Origin: Diplosphaera chodatii
Taxonomy: Eukaryota > Chlorophyta > Trebouxiophyceae > Prasiolales > Stichococcaceae
Direction of reading: 5' to 3'
Assembly (NCBI GenBank): GCA_032358165.1
Contig: JAALGY010000037.1
Location: forward strand, 149,001 to 213,000
DNA: 64,000 bases
The notes under the pieces are model-generated. The model ran no database searches. It was not told the origin of the DNA and saw only the letters and a program-made list of their open reading frames with translations. Shown piece by piece: positions 44,901 to 55,620 of this stretch (positions within the stretch are counted from its first letter, which is position 1; each line of letters opens with the position of its first letter). A program made the position numbers and the translations under genes.

Positions 44901-47813
44901 CTGTATTCTGCCAATTTCGACCTTGACTTGCACTCCCAGGTCCTGTTTAACAGGGGCCACAGCCGTGCGTGAGAGCATCAGCTGCTCATGCTGCAGGTGG
45001 CCAAGCTGGTGCGGGGGGTCCCAGCAGCTGGTGCGGGGTCGCCGGGCAACGGCCGCGCCTTCCGCTTTGGCATGCCGCTGGAGGAGCGGTCGCTGTCCCC
45101 CTCGCCCCCCTCCTCCCCCGACGAACAGGTGTGTCCCACCACCTCACCACTCCCAGTGGTTTCATCCCACCACTGCTTTTGCGATCATCAACTTCAGCTG
45201 CTTTACGATGGGGTCACTGAACCCAAGTGCATGCAATTCTGGCACGCTGCCTGCAATGCTGATCAGGGGTCCACCTTCCTGACGCCCATGTGTCGTGTGC
45301 TCATCAGGGTGACGAGGCATTCTCGCTTGCCAATCAAGCAGCAGCAGCAGCTGCGCAGCTGCCGCTGCCTCCTGAAGATGAGGCAGTCGCGGAGGCACCC
45401 ACACCTAAGACGGACAAATTGCCAACAGCTGCGGCTGGAGACACGCCGGAATCTACGGCAGCGGACACTTTCACAGCAGCGCCCAGCACAGCTGGCGGTG
45501 GCGGCTGGGGCGCGGCCCTGCTGCAGACCAACAAAGCGGCAGCCAGTGCCGCAGCTGCTGCTGTGCAGGCCGCAATCGACGAAGCTGCAGCAGGTTCGTG
45601 CCTCGCTCATTGCCTGCCTGTACATCCGGGTGATTCGACAGCAATGCCCATGACCAACTGTGCAGCTCCCAGATGAGGCATTGGGCCCTGTGTTGGGCGG
45701 AAGTTCTCTTCACATCTGATGTGCTGGTTTGGCGTGCATGTGCACAGGTGGCAGTAAGACGTCAGCAGCACCGCCCAGCTTCAACTTCGGAGTCAAGCCC
45801 AGCGGGGGTGCCAGCGGCTCTGATGCTTCCAAAGCAGCAGCGCCAGCAAACGGTCTGTTAGGCTTCTCAGCTGCACAGGCACTGGCGCCGCCGTCACTGC
45901 CCTTCCAATTTGGGGCGCCATCCTCCCAGGTTTGTCAGTTCACAAACTGGGCTGACAGTTCAACGCATCACATGCACTATTTGTGCCAGCTGGCTTCAGC
46001 CAAGTGCTAAGGCTTCTACAAGACAGACCCTGGCTCTGGCATCTGAACAGGCCGATGGAAAGTCAGGCGAGGCAGACGGCACTGCACTTACCTCCGCCCC
46101 AGCCAGCAGCTTGGCACCTGACTCCACAGGGTTGGCGGGCTCCTCAGGCCCGCCAGCCTTTGCGTTTGGCACCAACTCGAGCGCTGCAAGCTTTGCGTTT
46201 GGCGCCTCCTCAGCCGCAGCAGGTGCTCGTGCGGGGTGCTGCACTGCACATGCACGTGCTGCCACCTGCAGATGCAAGTCGCGAGCATTCGCGCTGACAG
46301 CGGTGCAGTGAGCAAGGACTCTGCATCAGCAGGGGGCGTGGATGCGGCTCCAGCTGGGACGTCGCCAGCGCCAGGTTTCGGTGCAGCTGCGCTCAGCTCG
46401 GCGCCCGGCGCTGCCCCGCTCAGCTTTTCGTTTGGCGCCGCCAGGCCTGGGAGCGAGCCGGGCGGCGGTGACGCCACCACACCCTCCATCTCCCTGCCGC
46501 CATCGTTCGTGAGCGGCACGGGGGGCAGCACGCCCTTCGGCAGCAGCATCAGCGGCGGCACCGCGGCAGCGTCTCTGCCCGCCGTGCCGCCCACATTCTC
46601 ATTTGGCGCGGCTGCCGCGCCGCCGTCGGAGACCCCGGCGGACATCGGCCTGCAGCGCCAGGGCAGCCTGGGGGCGGCCTCGAACATGTCCATGGTGCGC
46701 AGCTGGGCACATGCTTGGGCGTTGGGCGAACATGTGACTGACCATCAGAGCCTGCATATGCACAGGCCACAGCGGACAGCTGTCTGATGCTCTCGTCTGG
46801 GTGACGCCAACAGGCTAGTGTGGACGGCACAAATGGGGCAAACTCCAATGGTGTGGGAGCGACGGAGGTGGCACCGCCACAGCCGGTTGCAATCGCGCCC
46901 TCCTTCTCCGCCTTTGGATCCACCCAGGGCGCAGGGTTCGCGTTCAACAGCCAGGCGGCGCCCTCCATGCAGTTCAACAGCCAGGCAGCGCCCTCCATGC
47001 AGTTTGGCAGCTCTGCTGCATTTGCGTCGGCGCCCAGCGGCGGCGCTGGTGGTTTCAACTTTGGAGGCGCCACGACGCTGGCGCCGCTTGGCACTGCCGC
47101 AACGCCTGCCGCCTTTGGCGGCTCAGCACCCGGCAGCGGGCCCAGCAGCGTGGCGAGTCCATTCGGTGCTGGCTCAGCGCCAGCGTTCGGGGCCGCCAGT
47201 GCAGCCGCTGGCTTCGGCGCCTCCTCTGCACCTTTTGGTGAGCCCCCTGCCGTGGAGTTGAGCACCCCAGTGCACCTGGAAAACAGTTACAGCCTGAAAG
47301 CGTGTGACTGCACGACTGAGCTGGGTAGCAACGTTCGTCAGCAGGGTCGTTTGGAAACAGTGGCGCTGCGGCCCCCTCAGTCCCAGCGCAGCAGCCATTT
47401 GGCTTCCACTCGTCATCCAGCGCAGCTGCACCTGCATTTGGCGCCAGCGGGTTTGGTGAGCTTGCTGCCTCTTCACAGCATGCTGCCTTTGCGGGGAGGC
47501 CACCCGTGCTCACTATGCATGATCGCAAATGTGTGCGGCTGGTGTCTCAGTGCGCCTCAGCTCCCCTCCTGCAGGTGCATCCGCGCAGCAGCCGGGTGGA
47601 TTTGCATTTGGAGCGAGCAGTGGCAACACCGCGGGCGGCAGCACGAGTCTGCCGGCATTCAGCACCACAGCCTTTGGCTCGGGCGCCACCCCGCAAGCAG
47701 GCGCCACGTTTGGTGCGCCGCAGACCGGTAGCATGACGCTTGGCGCTGTGCCTGGGGAGGCCGGCGGGGCAGCCCGGCGCAAGGTCAAGCTGCGGCGGCC
47801 TGGCAGGAAGTGA
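41959..47813 (+). CDS. NUP1: FG nucleoporin of the plant NUP1/NUP136 type (nuclear basket)
   Basis: Plant NUP1/NUP136 is the nuclear-basket FG protein doing the job of animal Nup153. ATG 41959 starts MANETSTGAGGPSRRPRSRP then ARSTAYSRPADG and GWGGFARSLASTPLKAAAGL, matching the plant N-terminus (basic, T-x-YDRP, then an amphipathic GW-helix). A low-complexity middle follows with FDNVLSVLERIKRRQSTPFS, SPLALPGPQRGSLGWTPM and basic AKRGRPDDDD. From about 44690 on FG and FxFG repeats dominate (FSFGQP, FSFGSK, FNFGVK, FQFGAP, FAFGTN, FSFGAA, FNFGGA, SPFGAGSAPAFG). The C-terminus is basic, GEAGGAARRKVKLRRPGRK, stop TGA at 47811-47813, as in NUP1 relatives. Exon joints in the repeat-rich part are uncertain. 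Two similar 30-residue modules, GGWG.ALL..NKAAASAA, occur (44464 and 45500). Confidence 0.8.
44464..44553 (+). repeat. Nucleoporin module copy 1
   Basis: Encodes GGWGDALLSANKAAASAATA followed by AVEAEIERAK. Similar to the copy at 45500. Confidence 0.75.
45500..45595 (+). repeat. Nucleoporin module copy 2
   Basis: Encodes GGWGAALLQTNKAAASAAAA followed by AVQAAIDEAAA; each copy sits at an exon end and is followed by an intron, suggesting duplication of an exon-intron unit. Confidence 0.75.
46943..47002 (+). repeat. 30-bp tandem coding repeat in nucleoporin
   Basis: Two 30-bp copies, one base different, each coding FNSQAAPSMQ. A recent in-frame duplication. Confidence 0.9.
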
Positions 47814-48288
47814 TGCCGCTGCACTGTGAGCTCAGACGCAGCAGTGGGCACTCGCCGGATGAACGTACAGCATGTCGTGCACGTGTTTGCTGTTGCCTTA
47901 CGGGATGAAGCGGCAATACCTTGGGTTGCCGTCTTAGTTACAAGAGCCGCATGGGGGTTCGACTTGCGTATGGTAGGCGTGGAGGTGTTTGGATTTGGTG
48001 TCCGCTTGTGGTGGTGTGAACTTTCGTGCCCGAGTTGCACAACCCAAAGTGTTTGACATGTGCAAAGAATCCCAAACTGACCATGATAAAGTCATACTGA
48101 AAAATCATAAATGAGTGGCGCATCTGGAATGCGCCACAATATCCGCCATGTCGGTGAAGCCGTGAAGCGGCAAATCTGCAGCCGTACAGCGGCTCCCACA
48201 AAACAAGTCTAAGTCTCACTCACTCTCCAGTTCTGCCCCAGTTCTTTTGAGTTCGGATCCCGAATCTGCCTGTCGACTACCGACACAA
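47814..48288. other. Convergent intergenic region, nucleoporin / DGAT3
   Basis: About 475 bp of 3' flanks. A minus-strand TGTAA at 47938-47942 could serve DGAT3, though it is about 350 nt from the stop. No gene seen. Confidence 0.45.
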
Positions 48289-49957
48289 TCAACAGCCAAG
48301 CAGCTGTTTTTGGGCATCTAGATGCTCTGTGATCACTGCATCCTGTGGCTGCTCTCGGGCTATGCCCTCGGCACGCAGCATTTCCCGTTCCATCAGGCCC
48401 GCGAGCTCTGCCCCACCGTCCGCCGCGACCTGCAGACAGACAGCATGTCAGCATTGGCTTGCAAGCCAGACCGCGGGGCTACAGCCTTGACACAGGTGCA
48501 CACGTCGTCAGTGCGTGCCCTAGTCCGCATTGCACAGGTGGACCCCATGCGACAGGCAACAGCAGCATGCACTTGGTGGGCAGGTCGGAGCTCTGCAACG
48601 GGCGTGCTGCACAGTCCATACACGATGGTGCCGCGCACCTGGGTCAAGACGGTCGGGCGCTCCCGGCCGGTGCGCACCCGCACCGCAGGGCCCCGCTTGC
48701 ACTCGCCCAGGCACTTGCAGCCAGACACCTGCAACGCAGTAGCAGGACTTATACCCATGACCGTGTGGCATGGTAGCCGTTGCCGGATGCGTCACGTGTC
48801 ATGTCTGCTGGCGGCCAGAAGCCTTGAAGCAGTCTCGGCCAGGAGCGGGCATGGTGGAGAAGAGCTGCACCTCAACACCGGGCCGTCCCCCGCCAGCAGC
48901 CGAGGCCTGCAGCAGCAGGTCCGCCGCGCCGCGCTTGGTGCAGCTTTTGCCCTGGCACACCTGCACGCGCGCGGCTGCTGCCTGCGGTGCCGCCACTATG
49001 TTGCTGGCTGGAGCGGCCGCGGCGGTCGAGCGCTGCTGGCCGGGACTGCACTCCGGGTGGGCATCGCGGCCCGCTGCCAGCCTGGTGGCCGCGCTGAGGA
49101 GTACCGCGCCGGCTGAGGGTGCCGCGTCGGCTTGGTCACGCAGACGCAACATCGCTGCCAGCTCCGATTCCACGGCTGCCGGGCTGACGGCCAGGCCGCC
49201 TGCCGCCCTGTCTGTGCTGACAGCAGCCCGGGCTGCGAACTCGTCGCGGAGCGCCGATGCAGGAGAGGCCGCTGGACTGGAGGTCAAGCTGCGCGGTGAT
49301 GCCGCAGGTGCAGTTGCTGACTGCAGGGCTGCCGGAGCGTCAGGTGCTGCCTGGGCAAGCCGCGCAAGCGCTGGCAGCTGTGGCAACGCGCGGCTCTTCC
49401 GCTGTGCACTGCTGCCGGTGTCCTCGCCCTCGGAGGATGACGAGGAGCTGGCTGCCATCTACAGCGGGCAGTGATCACGCATCAAACAGTGTTCATTTTT
49501 TCATATATATTTTCATACCGTGCAGAGCACAGCTGCAGGGATGGCCTGATGTATCTGACGCCACGGCGTTGCAGCACACCTTGGCGACATCGGACAGGTT
49601 GCCGCTCATCTCGCGCAGCTCCTGCACCAGGTGCGACCACTGGGCGTGGGACACCTGCCCATCCTGGTCTGCTGTTTCCCGCTGCAGCTCCTTCAGCCGC
49701 TGCCGCTGGGCCTTGATGCGCGAGGCGACCTTCTCCTTTTTGCTGCCGGCCACGGGGCCTTCGTAGTACGCGAGGTGGCTGCCATTTGCGAAGCGGGCCG
49801 GGACCGCTTCAAGCGAGCGGTGCGAACGCCGGTGCTGCTGCAGCTGTCGGTGCGCCGCTGATGTATGGCGCTGTGAATGCAAATGGCACAGCAACGCTGC
49901 AGGCTGCCGCTGAGCGCTGCACCGCTGCTGCGGTGGCTGCAGCTGCCGACTGGTCAT
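48289..49957 (-). CDS. DGAT3: Soluble diacylglycerol acyltransferase DGAT3-like, [2Fe-2S] thioredoxin-like
   Basis: DGAT3 is a cytosolic acyl-CoA:diacylglycerol acyltransferase (triacylglycerol synthesis) and a metalloprotein. Exon 1 (ATG 49955-49957) has ANGSHLAYYEG then a Lys-rich coiled stretch KKEKVASRIKAQRQRLKELQ and LREMSGNLSDVAK, like the GHLKYY...KKKLK start of plant DGAT3. Exon 2 opens AASSSSSSEGEDTGSS, the family's serine-acidic run, then a long Ala-rich linker. The [2Fe-2S] domain reads VQVCQGKSCTKRGAADLLLQ (Cx4C), GVEVQLFST, and after an intron GCKCLGECKRGPAVRVRTG (Cx3C), supplying four cysteines. The last exon ends ITEHLDAQKQLLGC, stop TGA at 48289-48291. The domain alone could be called a NuoE-like ferredoxin; the N-terminal match favours DGAT3. 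Follows the kelch gene on the same strand. Confidence 0.8.
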
Positions 49958-50322
49958 GGCCCACTTGTGGCCGCAAGTCGACCGTTTGATGCGGCCGGGA
50001 CTAGACGCCGCAAGACATTGACGCGAGCAAGACTAGACGTCAAGTTGAATTGGCTTGATAAGGGGACACCGTCGAGATGCCACCTTTTGAGGAGGCCGGG
50101 CCGTGTGCGGCACGCGCGATCAGGATTTCGGTGCTGAGCTGGCGAGATCCAAACAAGATCTGGCACATGCGTGAACAACCGTCGTACCGACACAATACCT
50201 GCGCCATTGGCGATGCCATATTTCGGCGTTTATAGGTGTCTGACCAAGACAACGGCTCTGACCATTTGTCACCCCAAAACAGCGGACCCCTGGAAGCAGA
50301 TACTTCAACTCATTAGGCTCCA
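49958..50322. other. Region between kelch stop and DGAT3 start
   Basis: About 365 bp, the kelch 3' UTR and DGAT3 promoter. No gene seen. Confidence 0.4.
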
Positions 50323-53300
50323 TCACTCAGCTTGCCGCCGCCTCTGCTCTATGGACAGGCGCTGGATGACCTGCAAGGGCAGACTGCCATGCCTCCAAGG
50401 CTGGACACTTCACTTGCCAGATGACACCGTCGTAGAGGCCACAGGATCATGGGTCTGCTGCTGCAACCTTCGTTGAGCAGCGACCCACCTGCATGCTTTC
50501 CATGACGTTCTTGATTTCGCGCTCCTGGCGCGCGAGATCCTCCTTGCCAAGCTCCTGGCACAATCAGGGTGCAGATGAACTTGGTCAATCGTGCAAGTCT
50601 GCTTCGCATCAGCAGCATGCCTCCTTCTGCCAGTCCACAGTATTCTGAACAACAGCCGGCGGCCCCACCTTGAGCAGCGCCAGCTGGTTCCGCAGGGAGT
50701 TGCGCTCCAGAGTCAGCCGCATCACATCGTTGGACGCTGCGGTCGTCTTCGTCTGCATGTCCTTGTACCTCGCCTGTCACACAGGGCCACCGCATTCAGA
50801 AACACCTGAACTACCTGAGGGTGACCCACTGCAAGCACTGCAGGTGCCACAGCATGGTCCTGCTGCTCGGCCATGGCTGCCTGCGCAGGTCTGGGAGGCT
50901 GGGCAGCACCTCCATGTCGGCGTGGCGGTGCCGCAGGGTGGCCAGGCTGCCCTCGGCGTCGGCCTTCGCCTTCAGTGCCTCATCTGCTCGGGTCCTCACC
51001 ACCGCCACCGCGCGATCCAACTCCTGCCGGGTGAGCGGGAAGCGTTTAGCTAATGAGTTTGTTCTCTTAAGGTGGGTCCAAGACACTGGCCACGGGTCCG
51101 CCCGAGCGGACGACGCAAACAGCTGGCGCTGCAGATCACTTCAGGGAGGGCAGGCGTGCGACACCTCGATGCGGTTGTTGCGCTGGCGCAGGTCGTCCTC
51201 GTGGCGCTTGCGCGCCGACAGCAGGTCGGTGTGCGCCACGTCCAGCCGCTCCTGGACCGCCGCCAGCTCACGGTTGTGCGCCTCCTGCGGCAATCCCACA
51301 CAGCAGCTGGCGACAGCTCGGATACGTGCTGCAGCAGCCACTGCTGCAGCATGGGCAGAAGCCCTGCTTTGCAGGCATCATTCACGATTTCAAGTGCAGT
51401 TTTGGATATGGGCAGGCATATGTTCATGAGCGGCAGGGGCGCGCGCCGTGGCTGCAGCGAGCTGGGCCTGCGCCGCATCGCGCTCGGCGCACGCCTGGTG
51501 GCGCGCGTCCCCCACCTCCTGCATCGCCTCATTCAGCGCCGCCATGCTGCGGTCGTGCGTCTGCTGCGCGCCTGCGTGCAGGGAATCGATACATCGGGCA
51601 GTGCGTCTTGCGGGGGCACCACTCATGGCAAATTGCACAGGCTCCCCTCGGTTGGGCATGGCTCAGCTGGGGGTAGCGGTGCACGCACGAACTGCGGCAT
51701 GTGCATCAGGCAGGAGGCAGAGTGGGCGGGCGCGCCTGCGGCCTGGGACTCTGCGGCGCGCAGGCGCTCCTCCGCCTCGAGGGCGGCCTGCTCCGCGGCC
51801 CGACGCCCCTCCACCGCCCGCCGCAGCTTCTCCTCCGCCTGGGCCCTGCAGGCACCGCAACCGAGTCGCCAGCCCCACAAGTGCAGGCGACCAGCCGTGA
51901 CACAGGCTGCCCAGCCGTGCAGCGGCCCGCAGCCGGGGCGCGTGCCGTCCTGCAGGCAGGTCCCCCCACAGCACGGCCCGTGTCACGGCGGCAACCTGCC
52001 GCGCCCGGCCCCGCGGCGCACCGCTCGTCGGCCAGGGCGTCGCGCTGCTGCTGCACCCCGGCCGCACCCCGCCGCACCCCCTCCAGCTCCAGGCGCTGCC
52101 GCGCGTCCGCCGCCCTGAGGTGGTTGACCCGGTCCTCCGCCTCCGACCGCGCCGCCGCCGCCGCCTCCAGCTGCGCGCGCAGGCGGCCCCGCCTCACGCC
52201 CGTCAACGTCAAGGCGTGCAGGGTGCATGGGCAGTCACGGCTCGTCAACAACCAAGCATGCCTGAGCCTCGAGCGCTGCGCGGGACGCGCACTGCTCTGT
52301 CGCCTGTGCTTCGAGCGCCGCGACTCGCCGGTGCAGCCGCCCGTTCTCGGACTCCAGCTCTTTCACCTTCAGAGTGTCAAGTTGCCCTGTGAAGCACTTG
52401 GCGACGCAGGCCACATGCGGAGAGCTGGAGAACGGCACCAGTGTACCAGAATGGAGCGGCCATGCACAGCCGCACCTGCTGTGCATGGTGTACTGTCGCT
52501 GTGCGCAGCTCCGCGGCTGTGGCATTGATGGCAGTCGCAAAAGCCCGCTTGGTTTGCGGCTGGCCATCTGCACCGTCAGCACCTGCACACAGGCAGAACA
52601 ACAACACCCTTACACCATATAGCTCCTCTCGGTGATGGTCACCACACAGGCGCCTTTTGTCTTGACCTGCGCACCATCCTCGATGCCGTCAGGGGTGCCG
52701 TCCTGCGCCTCGGACATTGCGCCGCCGCCGCGCCGCCGCTTGGTGCCCCGCCACGCAGTCTCCTGCCTGCAGTGGCTCGCAGCGCCAGAAAGGCAGTCAG
52801 CAGCCGGTCACAAGAGCTGTAGCCTGCTGTGGCTGCACATTGAGCGCACACAATCCCGCATCAGAAGGACACATATGCAGACCACAGTGCGCAGCCACCC
52901 TTGGCCTGCTCAACAAACATAGCTTGTCATATGTACAGCGTTGATGGCGGCAGCTTGAGGCCGTCAAGCGCACCGCTCTGAACCGCCATTGTCGGGTTGG
53001 CATGTGGACGCCTCATCCACCAGTCTCAGGCACCAGGCGTCGCTGAGGTAGCCACTGCGGGCGTACCCCGCAAACAGGTAAAAGTCGTTGTCCACCACAG
53101 CAGCTGCTGAGGAGCCCCGCCCTGCAGGTGTGCATCGGGTGCAGTTGGTGTCGTGCTGCCCATGTCGCTGCAAACACTGTCGGACGATCATTCGAGCCGG
53201 ACGTGCTCTCGCGTACTGCAGGCAACCACAGGCCTGTTCCATGTGCGTCAATCGGTCATGCTTCCACATGCTCACCAACAGGCCGTGCGCCGATCACCGG

Positions 53301-54973
53301 CTGCATGTCCTGCGACCACGTCCAGCCGCTGGCCGTGCGGCGCAGCGTGTGCAGGTCGTTGAGCCGATCGGAGCTGCCGCCGTGGCCGCCAAACAGGAGC
53401 ATTGTGTCCCGCCAGGCCACTGCGCAGTGGCTGCTGCGCGCGCATGGACCCTTGCCCCCCGCCTCTGCAGGCACAATCGGAAGCGGTCGCGGGGACGTCA
53501 TGCATTAGGAACGAATGACCCTGCATCCTGCTGAAGAACCCTGCTTTCATCAGAGGCTCTGCAGCTCCAAAGCAGGTTCCCCCTCGGCAACAAGTGGCAC
53601 CTGGGTACGACCACTGGCGCTTCGGGTAGTCGAACACTGCGAGCGGCTGGGAGGACAGGGTGGCGCCCTCCTTGCCGCCAAACAGCACCAGGCTGCTGCC
53701 CAGAGCCACCAGGGTGTGGTAGCCGCGGGCCGAGGGCACATTGCCGCCCCGCGGCGTCAGCAGCTTCACAGTCAGCCTGCGACCCGGGAAGCCTCGATGT
53801 GCAAAGCCCTGCTCGCATCACGCGCGGAACGCCAGCACCGCTGCAGCACCCTGCCACATGCAAGAGGAGCTGACAGCACCTCTTGGTGTCCAACACCATC
53901 ATCTGGTTGCTGTATGCGTTCTCTGGGTTGTCAGGGGTTGGGCCAGTGCCTGCATGCACGGGCGCATATGATGCCATGCTTCACAGTAAGGCACCCCTTC
54001 AACATGCATCGTGTTGTTGCGCATCAGCTGCTGCACGCACCACCATGTAGGATGATGCTTTGCCGATCCATTGGAGACCGCAGTGCAGCCATGCTCGCAC
54101 GTTTCAGCAGATGCACTGGTCCCCTGCAGCACAAGACAAGCAAGTTCATGCGCAAGGTGTATGCACACATTGCAACAGACTGACAGGTGCACAGGCTGTA
54201 ATGAGTACCTGTGCGCGTCTACAGCAGTGTGACTCACGTAATTGGCTGCCGTTCCCATGTTCGGTTGCGGGGATCATATGCCCACACATCGTCACAGATG
54301 ACGTCCTTCACCGAGCCACCTAGGCGACGCACCTGGTCCATTATTTTCGCTGTTGGGGCGGCAAAGACCTGGCGACTGCAGTGTTGTCGCAAGACACGAC
54401 TCTCGTCGAGGCACATCAGGCATGTTGCGACGCACCAATCACCCAGATTCTGCCTCCAACAAACGCCAATGCGATATGGCTGCGTGGCGTGAAGGGAGCC
54501 TGCAGAACGTGATCAGTTTCAGTAACGTGGGAATAGCGAAAACTTACATCCGCTCCACAAGTTGATGTGCGGCAGACCGCAACGCACATGGCAGTCATGG
54601 CATACCGTCATAGTGCGCCTCCATTCACTCTTCTCAGTGTCATACATGTGGACCAGATTTGTGGGTTCATGCCTGCTTGTTGTGACACGCAGACAGTCTG
54701 TATGACATTCTTGCCTACTGCAACAACTCAGCACCAGCGCAACATGTGTAACATTTCCTCACTGATCCTTGCCGCCGATGATGTAAACTGCACATCAAAC
54801 ATGACACCATGATCGACATCACGGGCAAGATATGTGGTACGCAACAAACACACGGAACCGGTGTCAAGTCGCTTGTGCTCACTCGTCTTTCCAGCGACGA
54901 CCGTGGCAGCATGGCCAGCACGTGGAGTGAAGTCGCTTGGAACCTCAATGCGGCGCCATTGCAGCATCGCCAT
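50323..54973 (-). CDS. Kelch-repeat protein with long C-terminal coiled coil
   Basis: Exact role unknown; the plan (N-terminal kelch propeller, C-terminal coiled coil) is shared by plant ACBP4/5-like kelch proteins and fungal polarity factors such as Tea1. ATG 54971-54973 starts MAMLQWRRIEVPSDFTPRAG then HAATVVAGK, a first kelch blade, with YIIGGKDQ after an intron. Other blades: TPRSHIALAFVGGRIWVIGA, DVWAYDPRNRTWERQPIT, PSARGYHTLVALGSSLVLFG, CARSSHCAVAWRDTMLLFGG, VVDNDFYLFAGYARSGYLSD. From about 52400 down, heptad-rich exons follow: ELESENGRLHRRVAALEAQA, EEKLRRAVEGRRAAEQAALE, HNRELAAVQERLDVAHTDLL, RQELDRAVAVVRTRADEALK, ERNSLRNQLALLK, ELGKEDLARQEREIKNVMES. It ends VIQRLSIEQRRRQAE, stop TGA at 50323-50325. 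No acyl-CoA-binding domain was seen. Many small introns, some joints uncertain. Confidence 0.8.
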
Positions 54974-55620
54974 GCCCTTCGACCCTCAGCCCCAGTCAAA
55001 GCTATCCATCTGATACCAGGCTGGCAACATCACAGCATCATGCCAGCAAATCTACGGCCAGCGCAGCCGCAAGTGCTTGCGCAAGCATCAGCGGCATGCA
55101 TTTCAACCTGATCAATGGGATTCCGGGGCGGCATGCACAGCAACGCTCCGCACAAGTGACATGTGGATATCCTAACTCATGTTTTGGTCCTGAGGCTTCC
55201 AGAGTGCGCGTGCACCTCAAGCCACACTGATGAGCCCTTCGGATTCTGGAACGTAGTATGGAGCAGCTTGCTACGGTGCTCAGCAACAATCCTTCAGTAC
55301 TTGCATGTCGATTGGCTTATATTTGAACGAGACACTGCCAATAGCAGCGGTCAATCTGTCGGTTCTGCACATCTGCAAGCAGCACAGCAGGCACAGCATG
55401 ACCCTGGTACAACCCAGGGTGGGCACAGGCAAGCTGTTTCTTGAGCTTCGGTATGTTCAAGGTCGACAGCGTCATGAAGGACCAACAGCAATTTGATAGG
55501 CAGACTAGGATCAAAGCAAGAAGCAAGTTCCATACATATAAACATGCATGCTTGCGAGCCGACAGAAAAAGCACTGCTGCAAGAAGCGTGAAGTACAACC
55601 GTTCGGCTGTGCTGCGGATG
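54974..55620. other. Region between REV1 stop and kelch start
   Basis: About 650 bp, the REV1 3' UTR and kelch promoter (both minus). It is locally less GC-rich. Open frames here do not resemble known proteins. Confidence 0.4.

Noticed and set aside
48241..48300. tRNA-like T-arm text (gttcggatcccgaa)
   Set aside because: No matching acceptor stem, D-arm or anticodon arm at the right spacing could be found.
49493..49957. Independent small coiled-coil gene upstream of the ferredoxin-like exon
   Set aside because: HLAYYEG plus the Lys-rich stretch are the N-terminus of DGAT3; the donor at its end and the acceptor before AASSSSSSEGE join in phase.
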